64,000 nucleotides of DNA. It comes from Xanthostigma xanthostigma. Taxonomy: Eukaryota; Arthropoda; Insecta; Raphidioptera; Raphidiidae. This document shows, one piece after another, positions 11,701 through 22,731 of this stretch. The position numbers were made by a program, and so were the translations under genes. Position 1 is the stretch's first letter; the number at the start of each line of letters is the position of its first letter. The DNA lies in contig OY754464.1 in NCBI GenBank assembly GCA_963575645.1, positions 78,838,948 to 78,902,947 of the forward strand. Reading direction: 5' to 3'. Under the pieces are notes generated by a model. That model made no database searches. It was not told where the DNA came from and saw only the letters and a program-made list of their open reading frames with translations.

Positions 11701-14700
11701 AAATTTACTTGTAGTTGTTTTAATTGATAAATTGGTAAAAAGATTTACAGTGTACGTAATTATTTATTTACGTAACCACAGTAACTATATTAGCGATCAT
11801 TTATCTCATTCTTATTTACTGCTTTAGATCTTTATATATCGTCTCTGTCTTACACACAGAATGTCCTATGGACCGTTTTGATTTGATACAATCTGTATAC
11901 TATTAGTAGTGATTTTGAATTCTTATTTTATTACTTAGTTGTTTTTCTGTTACGGTATTGTTTTATTTTATTTTACGAGAAAAGTACTTTTAGTTTGTCC
12001 GTATGTTTGTTATTCGTTTTGTTAACGTTTTTATAAGTGTAAATAAATATTCACCACCACAGAAAGAACGGTTTTATTACACTATTAAATTAGCTAACAG
12101 TTGTGCATCCCTGATTTAATGGCAAAACACAAAAAAAAATCAATAAAACAAACATAAAAGTACAAGTAGTTTATCACACAGAGCAAATATATTCTGCATT
12201 ATTATCTATCTTTTAACAATTTGTACAAATAAAGCTTTTAGGTGTCCTTATAATTTTGTTTCATTTTTTTTAAGGTAGGTAAACAAACCGCGTCCATGAT
12301 AACAGATGTTGTATATTAAGTTAAATTGATATGCTGTTTAGTGTTTACATTCTTCTAGAAGTATTTTTAACGCAAACACTTCATTAAATGCTGCATCATT
12401 AAATAAAGAAAAAAATTAATCGATTATAGCATTTTGCTATAAGTTTTTTTTATACAAAAAATATTCTTAATGCCAACATTAATTAATTAATTAATTTTTA
12501 AGCAGGTTTATATTGAGCTCTCTTATATTTGAAGGGTACACGGGAAGAAGGCGGTTTGTCAAAAAATGTAAATTGTGCAGGAGAGCATTTTGAAGTGTTT
12601 AAGATCGTACCATTTACTTGCTGATGCATTTCTTTCAACGCTTATAACTTTTGACCTAGCGTATTCTTGTCTAAAATGAATACACCAAACAGAAAGGTAC
12701 GACTTTTGGCTACAAGATAGCATAAACAAATTAATTTCGAATTTTTACTGACAAATCGCCTTCTTCTCGTGTACCCTTCATTTGTATTAAAATGTCACAG
12801 ATGAACGCAAATTATGCATGCAGGCATCAGCAATTACACAGAAAAAATAAAAAGTTTGATAACGTTCCGACTCACCACGCCAGTGTTTGAAGAGAGCCTC
12901 GCGTATTAGACTTCCGATCGCTGGAAACACAACCCACAATAGTGGAATAAAACCGGAACGAATTCGCAAAAAGACAGAGCACAACAGTACAAGAGTCCAA
13001 ATCAATTGAATCCCATCGTAATACAGTTGAAACATGGTCCATGGCTTGAGATCCTACAAGAAATTGTTAAATTTTATAAAACTGTCGACTGAATAATTCT
13101 TATTAACAAGCTACCACACGCTTTCGATGTAAGCCGAAGTTCAGTTGTAATTCAATAGTTTTTAAAAGGTCATACGACTACGAAACTAATTGTTATTTGT
13201 ACTGACCACCCAGAAAAGTTCCCCGATAAGAGCAAGCGGAAATTTGCTACATTTCGATACAGAATTAATACCGCGGACCGCGGTTTGTATCTGGACCGCA
13301 GGTAAGTGTTTCATGGACTGTGATGAAATCGCGTCTAAAGTTTTCAGGACCGCGAAAATTCGACAATATTTAAACGGACCCACAGGAAAAATAACTGCTC
13401 TAAACGATCAATTGCTTCAGAGTATGGTAGCCGTTAAAAAACTCTAATACATACAGTTTGTCTTTTCGATGCCAACAAATACACAAACATACCAACGCAC
13501 AGCGTTGGACATATGTACAAAAAGAGTAACCAAACGGGCCTGGAATACCAACTCATCGTTCGACCAAGAGCTGTCAAAGATGTCGCTATCAGAAGTCCTG
13601 TTATAATAGTTAATATCCATATTGACAATAATAATCCCGAACAAAATATTAACCGCTTCATGTAGACTTTTCTTGGTAATTCTGAAAAAAACAAAATTTG
13701 TCATATTCAACCTATCATAGACCCTTTTATTACAAAGTCAACTAATTTTAGAATGAAAATCACGTTTGAAAAAAAATCCCAGCCATTTGGGCGACCGAAC
13801 CGTTCCAACTTCAAAAATATTGACATTTAAACATATAATAAAAAAAGAAAATTTGTTAGTGCGTGCGGTGACGCGGGTAACGGCTAGTATTAAATATTAT
13901 ATGTGTGGTTACCTAGTACCTACATATTATGTTAACGCGTCATATAAAAATTAACCGAAGTATGCTAGTGAGCTACCTAATTTCTTTTTGACAGATCTAC
14001 AGAACAAAAGAACAGCTGATTTTTTATTTTCAAAATATTTCCGAAACTATAAAGTTTGAAAAAAAATTCTACGAAAGTTTCTTGTAAAAATAAATAGAAT
14101 AAACCATTATAAAAATTATACCAGTTCCTCCAAAAACAGGGCTTTTCATATTTGTATATCAAACAATCTCCCAAAATTTGATTTCAATCCATTCATCCGT
14201 TTGATCTGTATCGTGTTCACAGACAAAACAGACGCACAGACTTTCCAAAAATATGTTTTTGGGCCTCAAAACGAAAAAATATATTAAAATTTTGAAAAGT
14301 GAATTTTGACCTAAATTAGTATCATTCTGACATTTGTGATGTTGAAATGGTAAAATCGTCAATACTACAGTATAAAGTGAGGCATTGTATTCAATTACAA
14401 TTTATTATATACTGTAATTATTGTATAGATGGAATGTCAAGGTTCGATTTAATACAATTAAACCATTTATATAAATTACAAATAAAAGAATATCAATTCT
14501 GTCATTGTATGTTTGCAAAACGTACAAAAAAATGTTTGTATCGCAGCAAACAATATAACTTTACTACCTGAATTCAAAACAAAAGAGGTTTTAAAAACAG
14601 ACGAGCGCGTAACAATGCCATTGTTTATATGGCTTTGCCATAATTCCTCTATTAGAATCCTCCCAGTTTCCAGGTTTTAGCCCGAGAGCAGAGAAGATAT

Positions 14701-17700
14701 ACTGTATAGAAGTTTATTTCTAATGAAACAGTGTGGCCGGAAAATTTAGTTTGTCTTGTTTCTGTTAGATGACAGAACGATCGAGGTTTAGTATCGGCGT
14801 ACAGAGGTGGGGGACGTATATTTCTATCTCTCATCTTCAGAAGTAAATTTGAGCGTTTATCTAAACACCGTAGAAAATAAATATAAGAAATTCATCAATT
14901 TCTGTCGATTTTTTTAATGAAAGATTATGAAAAAATAATGAAAAATTATGAAAAAATGCAATGATTAAGGTGTGAAGCTGAAATTATTAATTGTCGCCAC
15001 CTGGCATTGCGGTTCCGAAGCTTGAGTGCGCCGCATCGCAATCTTGATAATTGGGGTGGGAATGGCTTTGGGGTAATCACCAAATATAACACAGGATTGA
15101 ACTTCTATACAGTCTCTCTTCTCTGCCAAGAGCTAGTTAATGTTAATTGAATAATTTTTAATTGATCATTAAAAAATAATAAATTGAAAATATGAATGAA
15201 AGTTGGGTCTAAAAAATATAAAAATTAACGAACCTTTTGTAGCAGCTATCATACTTCGATAGATTGTCAGCAGCGATAATACGACGCTACTAAGATTAAT
15301 AAAATCTGACAAATATTCAGACCATCGTACAACGAACGCTCCGAGGAAATCAAAAAACACCAGATTGCCAGATCGGAACTGTTCAACATCCGATAATTTG
15401 TGAGAGCTGGACAGACCACGAGCAAGCGCTAAAATATTGTCACCAGTTCTTTGTAACGATCCCAACGGAATTTGATAAACATTATCAAATTTCGTGTGAT
15501 AAACGTAACCATTTGTAGCCCAGGCGAAATCAAGACCTAGAGAAGAGAAAAAATAGCTTAAGTGAATTTCATAGATGCTTAAACTTTATTACTAAACTTT
15601 CAATTTTCAAAAAAACGTTTCATGATGCGATTTACAATTCAAAGGCTGGTTCTGCCGCTAGATTCGCGGCTTGATCTCGCTGTTATGTTCCAAGCATGCT
15701 GTGGTGCTGGATTTTGTGACGTTTGTATGTATGTGCGCGCGCAGTGACAGTTCTAATGTTAACAAAAGTGATCGTTTATTGTCTCTGAACAGAATACACA
15801 CTATGACGCCATGTTTGTTTATGACGTTTGCATATGTCGCCCGCGTGACAATATACTTTTTTCTGATTGGTACTTGCTCAAAGCCAGCAGAGAATCAAGC
15901 TCAAAAAATAGCCTCGGTTCTAATTTTGAGATCCAGCTTGTGATCACGCAGCGAAGTTTGCAATGACACCATTTTCTTCCTCGTAACAAACACAAGTCCC
16001 AGCAGCGAATCCAGCAGCAAAGTCAGCCTCGTGTACAGCGGCCTCTAGACAATTATTTAACATGCATTTTCATGTTTTGAATGATCAATCCTAAACCAAA
16101 ACTGCAAATTTCATTCGAAAGTTTTCCCAACAATTTTTTGTTTTCATAATAGAGTTATTGACAAAATTTCAAAAAGTATTTAAAATTAAAGAATAAAGGT
16201 ATATGTACCCATAAAAAATATTTTTTCTCACAAATATAACAGATTTGACTCATAATTAGTTGTTTTTTATTTTGATTTTAAATTCTGCGCCAAAACGTCA
16301 ATTGACCTTGACAGCCATGTTTACTGATTGCCTACGTCACAGTAGGCAATCAGTAAACACTAAGCAAGCGGGTACAACGTGACATATAGCATTATAACCA
16401 ACAAAGTGTTGCATTTAATATGATTGACAGCTGAGTACAATGAATACACCAGAGAACATACACTGAACAGAGATAACGAATACACATGGCAGTCAGTGGC
16501 ACACAGCTACCGGCCATGTTGACTGATTAATGACGTCACGCGCTGTGATTGGTGTTTGAAATCACGTGACGCATAGGTTAAAAATCGTGATTTTATTTAT
16601 TTATTTTAATATATTTAACGCACTTATTTAATAAAAATAATAATTCTAAACGATATTTTAGACCATAAACTTTCATTATAACACAGTTTTATATTTAATT
16701 TTAATCACTGTCAATAACCCTATTAATGTTTTTATGTTTTTAGGCTTATTCTATGTTGAACTTTGTCATTATTAATATAGGTATATACCTGAAGCATTTC
16801 CAAAATCTCTGAATATTCTATAGTCAGTGTCGCCGGGAATGATTCCGCTTTGAAATATTTCTTGAGCAACGGAAGACGCAAAAGGATAAGGCACCGATTC
16901 CGAATACGTTTCCAATATCCAAGGGTTATTCGGACCGGCCTGAAACAAGATCTCTCTTCCGCCGGCTCCGCAAGCTTCTAAATTAATGAAAGCGCGGACA
17001 CCCTTAGCCCACGGATGTTGCGTTACGAATCCGTGAGATGCTTGCATTAAATTTTCTTCAGCACCGTTGAATAAAAATATTATGTTATTGCGAATGATTT
17101 TATGGGAATGCGTGACAACTCGTAACATTTCCAACATTACGGCACATCCGGCTCCATCGTCGCTTGCACCTGATTATAAAAAGATTTGTTATTGATTTAT
17201 TGGAATTTAAAATGTAGTACACTAACGGCAATGTGAACATTCGATAATGTGACAAAATGTAGCGATCTTCGGCAGCTGTGGCCGATTGCCCAATAACACA
17301 CAAGATATTTTATCGATGTTGTCGATAGTGATAAAAGTAAATATATTTACACAAAATCAGTTTGAAATTACATAAAAACATTCGCAATATTTTGGAACGA
17401 TTTCGCGTAAAATAAATGCCACATAAGGTAATAAATTTTTGCTTTAAATAGTTCACATTAGCGCAAGCAGCAGCGGGTTGACACAAGTCTCCGCTTCGAT
17501 TTTCTTATTTGACTCCAATCTATTGTCATACCACAACAACAAAAATAATGTTTGAGAAGGAAATCAAGTGGTAAGAGTGGTATCATTGATTTAAATAAAT
17601 AATAATGGTGGTGACTTTTAGGTAACCTCAAAAATAATTTAAGACTACATAATGAACATAACATAGTGACTGTGATATAAGAAATTGTTATAAACTATTA

Positions 17701-18959
17701 TGAAAAAGCGATTGTGCACTAACATGAATCAAAATAAACCTGGGAAAAGTTAAAAGTTCCACTGAAATTTAGTTACTTTTGTTACTTTTAGTTAGTTACT
17801 TTTTTATCCAACTCAATTCAGATGGTAATACTGATTTTGTCAAATAAGTTTCCTATCTAAAAGCCTTGAGTGTCAACCCGCTGATCGCAAGTGTACCTAC
17901 TGTCGAAAGTTTGTTGAAAATGAAAACAAGTTAACAAACCTGGACTATCGGCAACAGTATCGAAGTGACAGTTAATAAGTAAACTATGTGGAGATCTTAT
18001 TTTCGACCCAACTTTAACGATGACATTTTGCACATCACGGTACACGTTCGTCATGCCATCGAGGAATGTGAGCGGAAACGCACCGCTCGATTTCTGTACA
18101 TCTAGTTCTATGACATGCACATCTTTCGCTACAGATATAATAGTCTTAATTTCGTCTAGTAACAAATTTACAGCGACCACTTCATTCTCATAGCTACCGG
18201 CTATACGCGGACCTATCCTGGTCAAATTCAGCAAGTGATTCATAGCACGCTCTGCTATGAACCGATCCGGATAAGATTTTTCATCCGATATTTTTAACGC
18301 CGGTGGCAATTTTTTCTCAACGACTATAGTTACTATAAATAATGTTATTATTGCAATAAGTACTGCAATCAAATGTGAGGTTGGTGTTGGTGAAATAAAT
18401 TTACGATTAGAAGATAAAATATTTGAGCTTGAATACTGATCTGGATAAAAATCCCCTGTAAAGGGTTCTCGATTGCGTTGTCTCACTGTAGACATCTGAA
18501 AAAAATTAGTTAAATGAAATGTAAGAACTACCAAAATCACCGAACATCTGACGTCCGTTAGAACTTTATAACATTTAAACAGAAAATTAACAAATCAAAC
18601 AAAAGAAGTACCGTGATATATATTTTTTTAATTTGTTATGTAGGTACTTATTACACAATTTTTTTTATTAAATTATCACAATTCACTGTACATTTACAAA
18701 CTTCATTGTTTGACAAAAGAAACTGCACACAAAGTATTTTATGAGCAAGCAAGTTTTGTCATCGCATTGGTTTCTGATTACGAATTGTTTTTAGTCACTC
18801 TAATTCTAGTTAACCTCCCAACACACCTAACCTTAAAATACACTGCAATTACATAAACTGATGAATGGAAATAAAATAAATAACGAACAATATAAATAAA
18901 GAACGATTTAAAATATTCAAACAAAACACTTATAGACCTACCTTTCCTCTCCGCGACAT
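5587..18959 (-). CDS. Ermp1: Endoplasmic reticulum metallopeptidase 1 (M28 family), 10 exons, 890 aa
   Basis: Membrane-bound zinc metallopeptidase of the ER. Exons, in transcript order: 18959-18942, 18495-17940, 17169-16789, 15536-15234, 13681-13455, 13053-12876, 10304-9964, 8951-8630, 7099-6924, 5757-5587. All junctions are GT-AG and the phases agree, giving 890 codons, close to the usual ERMP1 length of about 900. Residues 48-65 form an N-terminal membrane anchor. The M28 domain follows, with His183 (HFDT), Asp195 (ASDDG), Glu229/Glu230 (NGAEE), Glu256 (NLEA) and His332 (YHTKFD) matching the family's metal and catalytic positions. A multi-pass region spans about 385-670. A soluble lumenal C-terminus (about 670-890) ends in the conserved FPHWT…YT pattern. 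By family knowledge it acts in the ER membrane; its substrates are not established. I see no frameshift or missing catalytic residue, so it is probably functional. Confidence 0.95.
5787..6495. repeat. Foldback element in ERMP1 intron 9
   Basis: Outer arms TTCTTGAGAAAAATAGATCC and complement about 700 bp apart; AT-rich interior. It begins about 30 bp from the exon 10 acceptor. Confidence 0.7.
6591..6910. repeat. MITE, TIR TATAATACGCGCCACG, copy 1
   Basis: Terminal repeats of about 40 bp (TATAATACGCGCCACG… and complement). Related copies are at 24973-25299 (inverted) and 20490-20613 (partial). With 5787-6495 it fills nearly all of ERMP1 intron 9. Confidence 0.85.
6924..7099 (-). CDS. Ermp1: ERMP1 exon 9 (lumenal C-terminal domain)
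   Basis: Acceptor CCAAACAG, donor TTAAAG/GTAAAT, phase 0. Encodes residues 776-834. The donor lies only 13 bp from the end of a MITE (6591-6910). Confidence 0.88.
7527..8042 (-). mobile_element. hAT transposon remnant with transposase tail
   Basis: Ends CAGGGCTGCCCAACC and GGTTGGGCACCCCTG, flanked by an exact 8-bp target duplication GTGTAGTT (7519-7526, 8043-8050). On the minus strand about 7820-7935 reads [13 protein letters not shown], resembling the C-terminal region of hAT transposases of the GTF2IRD2/ZBED type. Internally deleted and inactive. Lies in ERMP1 intron 8. Confidence 0.85.
8209..8550. mobile_element. hAT-type MITE
   Basis: Short inverted ends (AAAGCTGTAAC / complement of GTAGAGCTGTAA) with an exact 8-bp duplication TGGCTAGT at 8201-8208 and 8551-8558. 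The interior is rich in CGTTACT repeats. In ERMP1 intron 8. Confidence 0.8.
8630..8951 (-). CDS. Ermp1: ERMP1 exon 8 (lumenal C-terminal domain)
   Basis: Acceptor ATATTTTAG, donor ACAG/GTAATA, phase 1. Encodes residues 669-776 with the [10 protein letters not shown] motif, equivalent to the C.GFPWYLPV stretch of animal ERMP1. Confidence 0.9.
9011..9930 (-). mobile_element. Helitron-like non-autonomous element (interrupted)
   Basis: In reverse, it runs from CTCGTGTCACGAT to an end with GGACCGCTAGT, matching copies at 50556-50966 and 60262-60625. A pogo-like element is nested at 9362-9856. It fills most of ERMP1 intron 7. Confidence 0.65.
9362..9856. mobile_element. pogo/Tigger-like MITE
   Basis: Begins CAGTGTAAACTCTTTATAACG less its last base and ends with the complement; TA on both sides. 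The CTCTATAACG motif recurs inside. Confidence 0.75.
9964..10304 (-). CDS. Ermp1: ERMP1 exon 7 (transmembrane region)
   Basis: Acceptor TATTCCAG, donor TTGTG/GTAAGT, phase 0. Encodes residues 555-668 with the conserved FVPIMGRSG motif and several membrane helices, then the FPYSGDPN segment that leads to the lumenal domain. Confidence 0.93.
10653..10915. repeat. MITE, TIR TTAGAAGTGAAACTT, copy 1
   Basis: Ends TTAGAAGTGAAACTT and AAGTTTCACTTC. A related copy lies at 24679-24950 and shares the internal GAGAGTAGA and GTCAAAGCG blocks in opposite orientation. Confidence 0.7.
10969..12108 (+). mobile_element. Possible solo LTR-like element
   Basis: Opens TGTTACGAAATTAAT and closes …GCTAACA. It contains TATAAATA (11089-11096) followed by a TCAGT initiator, a degenerate ~40-bp minisatellite (11230-11400) and a foldback with ~130-bp arms (11399-11535 / 11772-11905). 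No target duplication seen, so the borders are uncertain. In ERMP1 intron 6. Confidence 0.35.
12531..12779. repeat. Inverted-repeat MITE
   Basis: GAAGGGTACACGGGAAGAAG and near-perfect complement 249 bp apart. In ERMP1 intron 6. Confidence 0.8.
12876..13053 (-). CDS. Ermp1: ERMP1 exon 6 (transmembrane region)
   Basis: Phase 0 acceptor TTCTTGTAG, donor CGTG/GTGAGT, phase 1. Encodes residues 496-555, with YYDG and two hydrophobic stretches. Confidence 0.9.
13455..13681 (-). CDS. Ermp1: ERMP1 exon 5 (transmembrane region)
   Basis: The acceptor TTTTTTTCAG is strong. The frame encodes residues 420-495, hydrophobic, including SWY. The donor ACT/GTATGTA at 13454 was chosen over GTATGTTT at 13492, because only the former leaves phase 0, which the next exon needs, and because the extra residues match the family. 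Confidence 0.8.
14160..14330. repeat. LINE 3'-end-like repeat
   Basis: Shares CAAAATTTG.TTTCAAT…GTTTGATCTGTATCG and ACAGACTTT blocks with 36560-36785. No reading frame remains. In ERMP1 intron 4. Confidence 0.5.
15234..15536 (-). CDS. Ermp1: ERMP1 exon 4 (last metal-site His, start of membrane region)
   Basis: Begins at TTCTCTAG. Encodes residues 319-420 with the YVYHTKFDN motif carrying His332, then RTGDNILAL, typical of the ERMP1 family, and the first hydrophobic segments of the multi-pass region. The donor AAAAG/GTTCGT is in phase 1. Confidence 0.93.
15640..16047. repeat. MITE, 'GCCTCGTG.ACAGCGGCC' family, copy 1
   Basis: Right end GCCTCGTGTACAGCGGCC; interior GCGCGCAGTGACAGTTC. Other copies at 43856-44150 and 63369-63783. 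The left border is unclear. Confidence 0.6.
16318..16359. repeat. Perfect 18-bp hairpin, 6-nt loop
   Basis: TGTTTACTGATTGCCTAC, loop GTCACA, exact complement. ERMP1 intron 3. Confidence 0.85.
16789..17169 (-). CDS. Ermp1: ERMP1 exon 3 (catalytic core)
   Basis: Encodes residues 192-319, the heart of the M28 fold: [32 protein letters not shown] and the SGIIPGDTD segment. The acceptor is TATAATCAG and the donor TTCAG/GTATAT, phase 1 at both ends. These motifs identify the gene as ERMP1 rather than another M28 peptidase. Confidence 0.95.
17940..18495 (-). CDS. Ermp1: ERMP1 exon 2 (anchor and start of peptidase domain)
   Basis: The acceptor TTTTTTTCAG directly precedes ATG; the donor CCAG/GTTTGT is in phase 1. 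It encodes residues 7-192: a hydrophilic tail, the membrane anchor at 48-65, the IGPR…GS.EN motif and the zinc ligand His183 in HFDT. The open frame upstream of 18495 is intron read-through. Confidence 0.93.
18942..18959 (-). CDS. Ermp1: ERMP1 exon 1 (6 codons, start)
   Basis: A short first coding exon, M-S-R-R-G-K, ends at a GTAGGT donor in phase 0. The next exon also opens with ATG directly after its acceptor, so translation could start at either one. The upstream ATG has a reasonable context (CACAATGT). The choice changes only the first six residues. Confidence 0.7.
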
Positions 18960-21411
18960 TGTGACAGGTTTGACATCTGTCATCGAGTGAAACAGGTCGT
19001 CAGACTCAGTTGTAAGTGGACTACGACATTTTATCACAACTCAAACTGCAGATTATAATATTTATTTCCAGCTCACTGTTTAGTGATTATGCACTAATCA
19101 CTTCGAAACGCACATTTATCTTGACCATGTTTTTATGAGAACTAATTAGTTCTTAACACTAATACGCGTTTGTTACATCTTAGCACTTTTGTATGTGTGT
19201 GCAATCTGACGTTTATTAAAAGACATTACATGAGGCGTCCCCATTGTCCCCATGACAACTGTATATAGTTATGTAAGATAAACTCCCTCATAATTTTGAG
19301 TGGGAGAAGCTGCATTGGTACTGCAGCAAAATGCTTACCTCTGCGTCGCGTCCTTTAAACAGGCTCGGACTGTTTTTAAATGTGTACTTATTTTTTTTCA
19401 ACGGGAGCCCCACGCTTTTAAACGTTATACTCTACAACTAAATTTTTTTCTACTTTTCGGTATATTGGTATACGCGTGTCTAATGGATGATGGATTCTCT
19501 TCACCACACTAGCAATTTTCTTATTTTTTTTTTCATCTATTTGTTGCGAGTTAACTCAGAAATGGCTGAATTTTCGTATTATAATTATAGGGAATAGGAT
19601 TGGCTAATAGACCTCCGCGCTTTTACTGAAGAGAAGGGGACAATGCGGGTGAAGAAGGCTACTTCACAATATAGGTAATGCATAAAAACTTCAAATTGTG
19701 CCGCTTATAGGTATTATGTTATGACGTCATTGATAGGTAATTTAAAACAGTTATATAAAAAAATCTAAATGTTTTCGGCAAATACCTATGAGTTTTTCAA
19801 ATTTAACAACAATATAGGTACCGTTAAAAATTAAACCGAATAAGCTCTAAATATTTAATAGGATTAAATATTATGTAAAATCCTCTGTGTAGTAGGTACG
19901 TAAAAATAGCTTTTTGTGGCACGTCAAACTGTTGCAAGGCCGGGTGCTATAATAGGTATATTTACGAAACTCTCACGATAACGCTTATCAAACATTCAAA
20001 TTTATGTAGGTAGGTACTTATGATGTATTTTAACATACCTCAATATATCGACATTCATTTGAAAAAGTTTAATGCACCGATAAATTAAAAAAAATAAATT
20101 CTGCCGTAATATGTACAGATTTGACAATTTTGTACTAACTCATACGTAAATAATTATATAAACGCTAACTTAAAATTTTGTTATACTGAGACATTTTGAT
20201 TCAATTTTGAGGTTTTTATACCTTGTCAATTATGATTAATTTATAAAATAAACAATCATTGCCATGCAGCCAAATAACAAAATACCATATTTTTAATGAA
20301 TTAATTTTCCAAGGTTCAGAAAAATATTTTATTGTTTTTATAGTTTTTTGTAGAAAGTTTTAATTGTTCAAGTGTTCGTATCCACAAACATTATTTGCTT
20401 ATATTACTGTATTCATTGTTTTCTAAAAGAAATAATTAATTGTAAATGAATTTAAATGTAGTAGGTAATGGAATTTCTTTGGCGTCTTAGGAGAAGGCGT
20501 GAATTGGTGAGACGATGGGAGACTTATTGGGGTATGAAACGGCTCAAAAATGTGCCTTTGCGACGCTGTTTGTGACTAACTTCCGAACCTTTTAGATCCG
20601 TGGCGCGTATTATGCTTCGCGGATAGTGAATTATTTATTCTACCTACGCCGTACTTACATAATATAATTTAGTACCATTACAAGCGTTACTAGAATAAGA
20701 AAAATGTTTGTCGGCCGTTGTAAAGGAAAAGATTGAAATTTTTTTAAGAAACGAATCCAGAGGTTAAAATACCCTAATGAAAAAAAATAAAAAATATAAT
20801 ATAGGTAGGTACACGAATTAGCGAATAAACACACTATTTTTTTGACAGGATTTAGTAGTACGACCGGTATTTTAAGGAGCAAAAAGGATACAATATTAGT
20901 ACATAATATTACTTTTTCATAAAAAAACAAGATTTATTTAAAAATAGGTACATTTTTTGCAATTAAATATCTCTTAAAATAAAATATTTATTGATGAATA
21001 TTGCTAAATTTTTTACGTAATCAGGTCCGCTGTAGACGTTTATGTGTTTGATCTAAAATTTGTCGCCCCATATAAGTCTCCAATTTTTCCAATTTAATAA
21101 GTTGAGATTGAGTAAAATTTATCAACAATAAAAGGCCAATGTTTACGTGATTTGCCGCCCCCTGATTGCACACCAACTTACAGCGGCCCTGGAGTAATGT
21201 AATACAATAATATCATAATATTAATAATATATATAGTGATCATTATTTATTTGAATTATCCGTAAGACTTTATTATTACAAATAAATAGCTTTCGTTTGC
21301 TATTTATTTTTATAGGAAACACCTATACCTATACGACAACCGGGTAAGTGGTAAATAGGCCTAAATATCCAGCCATATATAATTTGATCCCGAAATCTGT
21401 TGATGTTATTG

Positions 21412-22452
21412 TTTTTTTTTTAAATAATTATAAATAATGGGAATGCGGCCACATATAATATTTTTCTTTTTATTGCTTACGTTTCAAAGCTCTGTAATAG
21501 AGATTACATAATTATTATTTACAAAACAAATCAAAATAAAAAATTATCGTCAGATTGTAAAATAACAAATTTTTTGAAAAAAAAAGAGCGTTAGCGACAC
21601 ACCATTTTGAAAATAATCATAATTTTAATTATGAAGAGACTTCAATTCTAAACTCTGAACCAAATTACTTTAAGAAACATAAGTGAAATGATCCAAATTT
21701 TCCTACATGATACAGTTAATTTTCGGACGCCAAGAATATTTTCTTCTTAAAATGTCACAAAAAACCCGAATCTGCCGAAAAAACAAATGATTTACAATTT
21801 TTTCACATTTAGGGGCGGTTTACGGGTAAACTATTGTAGATAGGGGTAAAAGGGTGGAGCACTTTTTTATAGCAAATATAAAAATCTACAATTTTTTGTC
21901 GAAACTTTTTTTCATATATCTCATAGTTTGTGAGATAATTAGAAAACAAAATTTAAAGAGGCGGTTTCTACCCTAACTGCAAATAGGAGCACACTTTTTC
22001 ATAGTCAGAATAGTTTCTTGTAACCCCAAGAACGATCACTCAAATTTTTAGCCGTTTGAGATTTTAGGTATTTCACGAAGATCAAGGTCTATAATAATTT
22101 ATTAAAATAATTTAAGTCTCCTAGGTTATCAAAATACTGAAAATTAAAATTCATAGTAAATAACAAAGTGTTGTTTTTAATTTTTTAAATTTGACAATAA
22201 AATTTCAGAAGATTTTTATAAAGTTGAAAATAGATATAACTTTATGTTAAACTTTATTTACTAATATCAAATTTTTTTGGTAAGGTATATTGTTGATAAT
22301 TTTTTATTTTGATTTGTTTTGTAAATAATAATTACGTAATCTCTATTACAGAGCTTTGAAAAAGTCAGTAGTACTGACGAAACGTAAGCAATAAAAAGAA
22401 GAACATTAAGTGTCCGCATTTCCATTATTTATAATTATTTAAAAAAAAAAAT
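21412..22452. repeat. 1-kb foldback element downstream of ninjurin exon d
   Basis: Arms of about 140 bp share AAATAATTATAAATAATGG, ATTGCTTACGTTTC, AGCTCTGTAATAGAGATTAC and complements. The right arm has an extra 17-nt block before GACGAAACGTAAGC. Confidence 0.8.
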
Positions 22453-22489
22453 ATTACGGACGTAAAAATGGAAAATAATAATTATTGTT

Positions 22490-22495
22490 TTTATT
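22490..22495 (-). terminator. Poly(A) signal for ninjurin exon d
   Basis: AATAAA on the minus strand, about 54 bp after the TAA of last exon d, before the foldback element 21412-22452. Confidence 0.6.
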
Positions 22496-22548
22496 ACCAT
22501 TTCATTTACAATTAATTTCCTAATTTCGTCCTCGAAGAGGTTGTCGTA

Positions 22549-22731
22549 TTAGGTACTCTCAGCTGCAATTCTATCCCGCATGTCAAAAACGCCGATAATG
22601 ATATTGACAACGACGGTGACAATATTCAGTGACAAACAAATGTTGTTCCAAACGTTTGCTTGATTTTGGTCATTTTCTTTGTTGATGTTTAGTCTTGATC
22701 CGAGGAACACGTAGATGATTCCTTGCAGAAC
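22549..22731 (-). CDS. Ninjurin alternative last exon d (60 aa)
   Basis: Not an ORF from ATG, so easily missed. Acceptor TACGAAG, phase 0; it encodes three residues, then GIIYVFLGSRLNIN, a polar NKENDQNQ loop and a hydrophobic LNIVTVVVNIIIGVFD helix. Stop TAA; AATAAA (22490-22495, minus strand) 54 bp later. The polypyrimidine tract is weak. The LNIN motif is shared with exon b, which supports common origin. Confidence 0.82.
   Translation of the reverse strand, partial: VLQGIIYVFLGSRLNINKENDQNQANVWNNICLSLNIVTVVVNIIIGVFDMRDRIAAEST

Larger units (their letters stand above)
19000..22548. other. Intergenic between ERMP1 start and ninjurin exon d
   Basis: AT-rich. It holds a partial MITE (20490-20613, family of 6591-6910) and a foldback at 21412-22452. 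The region 18960-19100 probably contains the ERMP1 promoter; no TATA box is evident. Confidence 0.5.

Noticed and set aside
13492-13493. GTATGTTT donor for ERMP1 exon 5
   Set aside because: It leaves phase 1, while the next exon requires phase 0; it would also remove conserved residues.
13444-13710. Second overlapping frame over ERMP1 exon 5
   Set aside because: Shadow of the real exon in another frame; only the other frame has the correct phase and family match.
15671-15943. 90-codon plus-strand frame
   Set aside because: Lies wholly within a MITE family that recurs at 43856 and 63369.
20655-20930. Hydrophobic 91-codon minus frame as a fifth ninjurin exon
   Set aside because: AT-rich Phe/Leu/Tyr composition, no phase-0 acceptor and no LNIN-like loop; its downstream flank is a MITE fragment.
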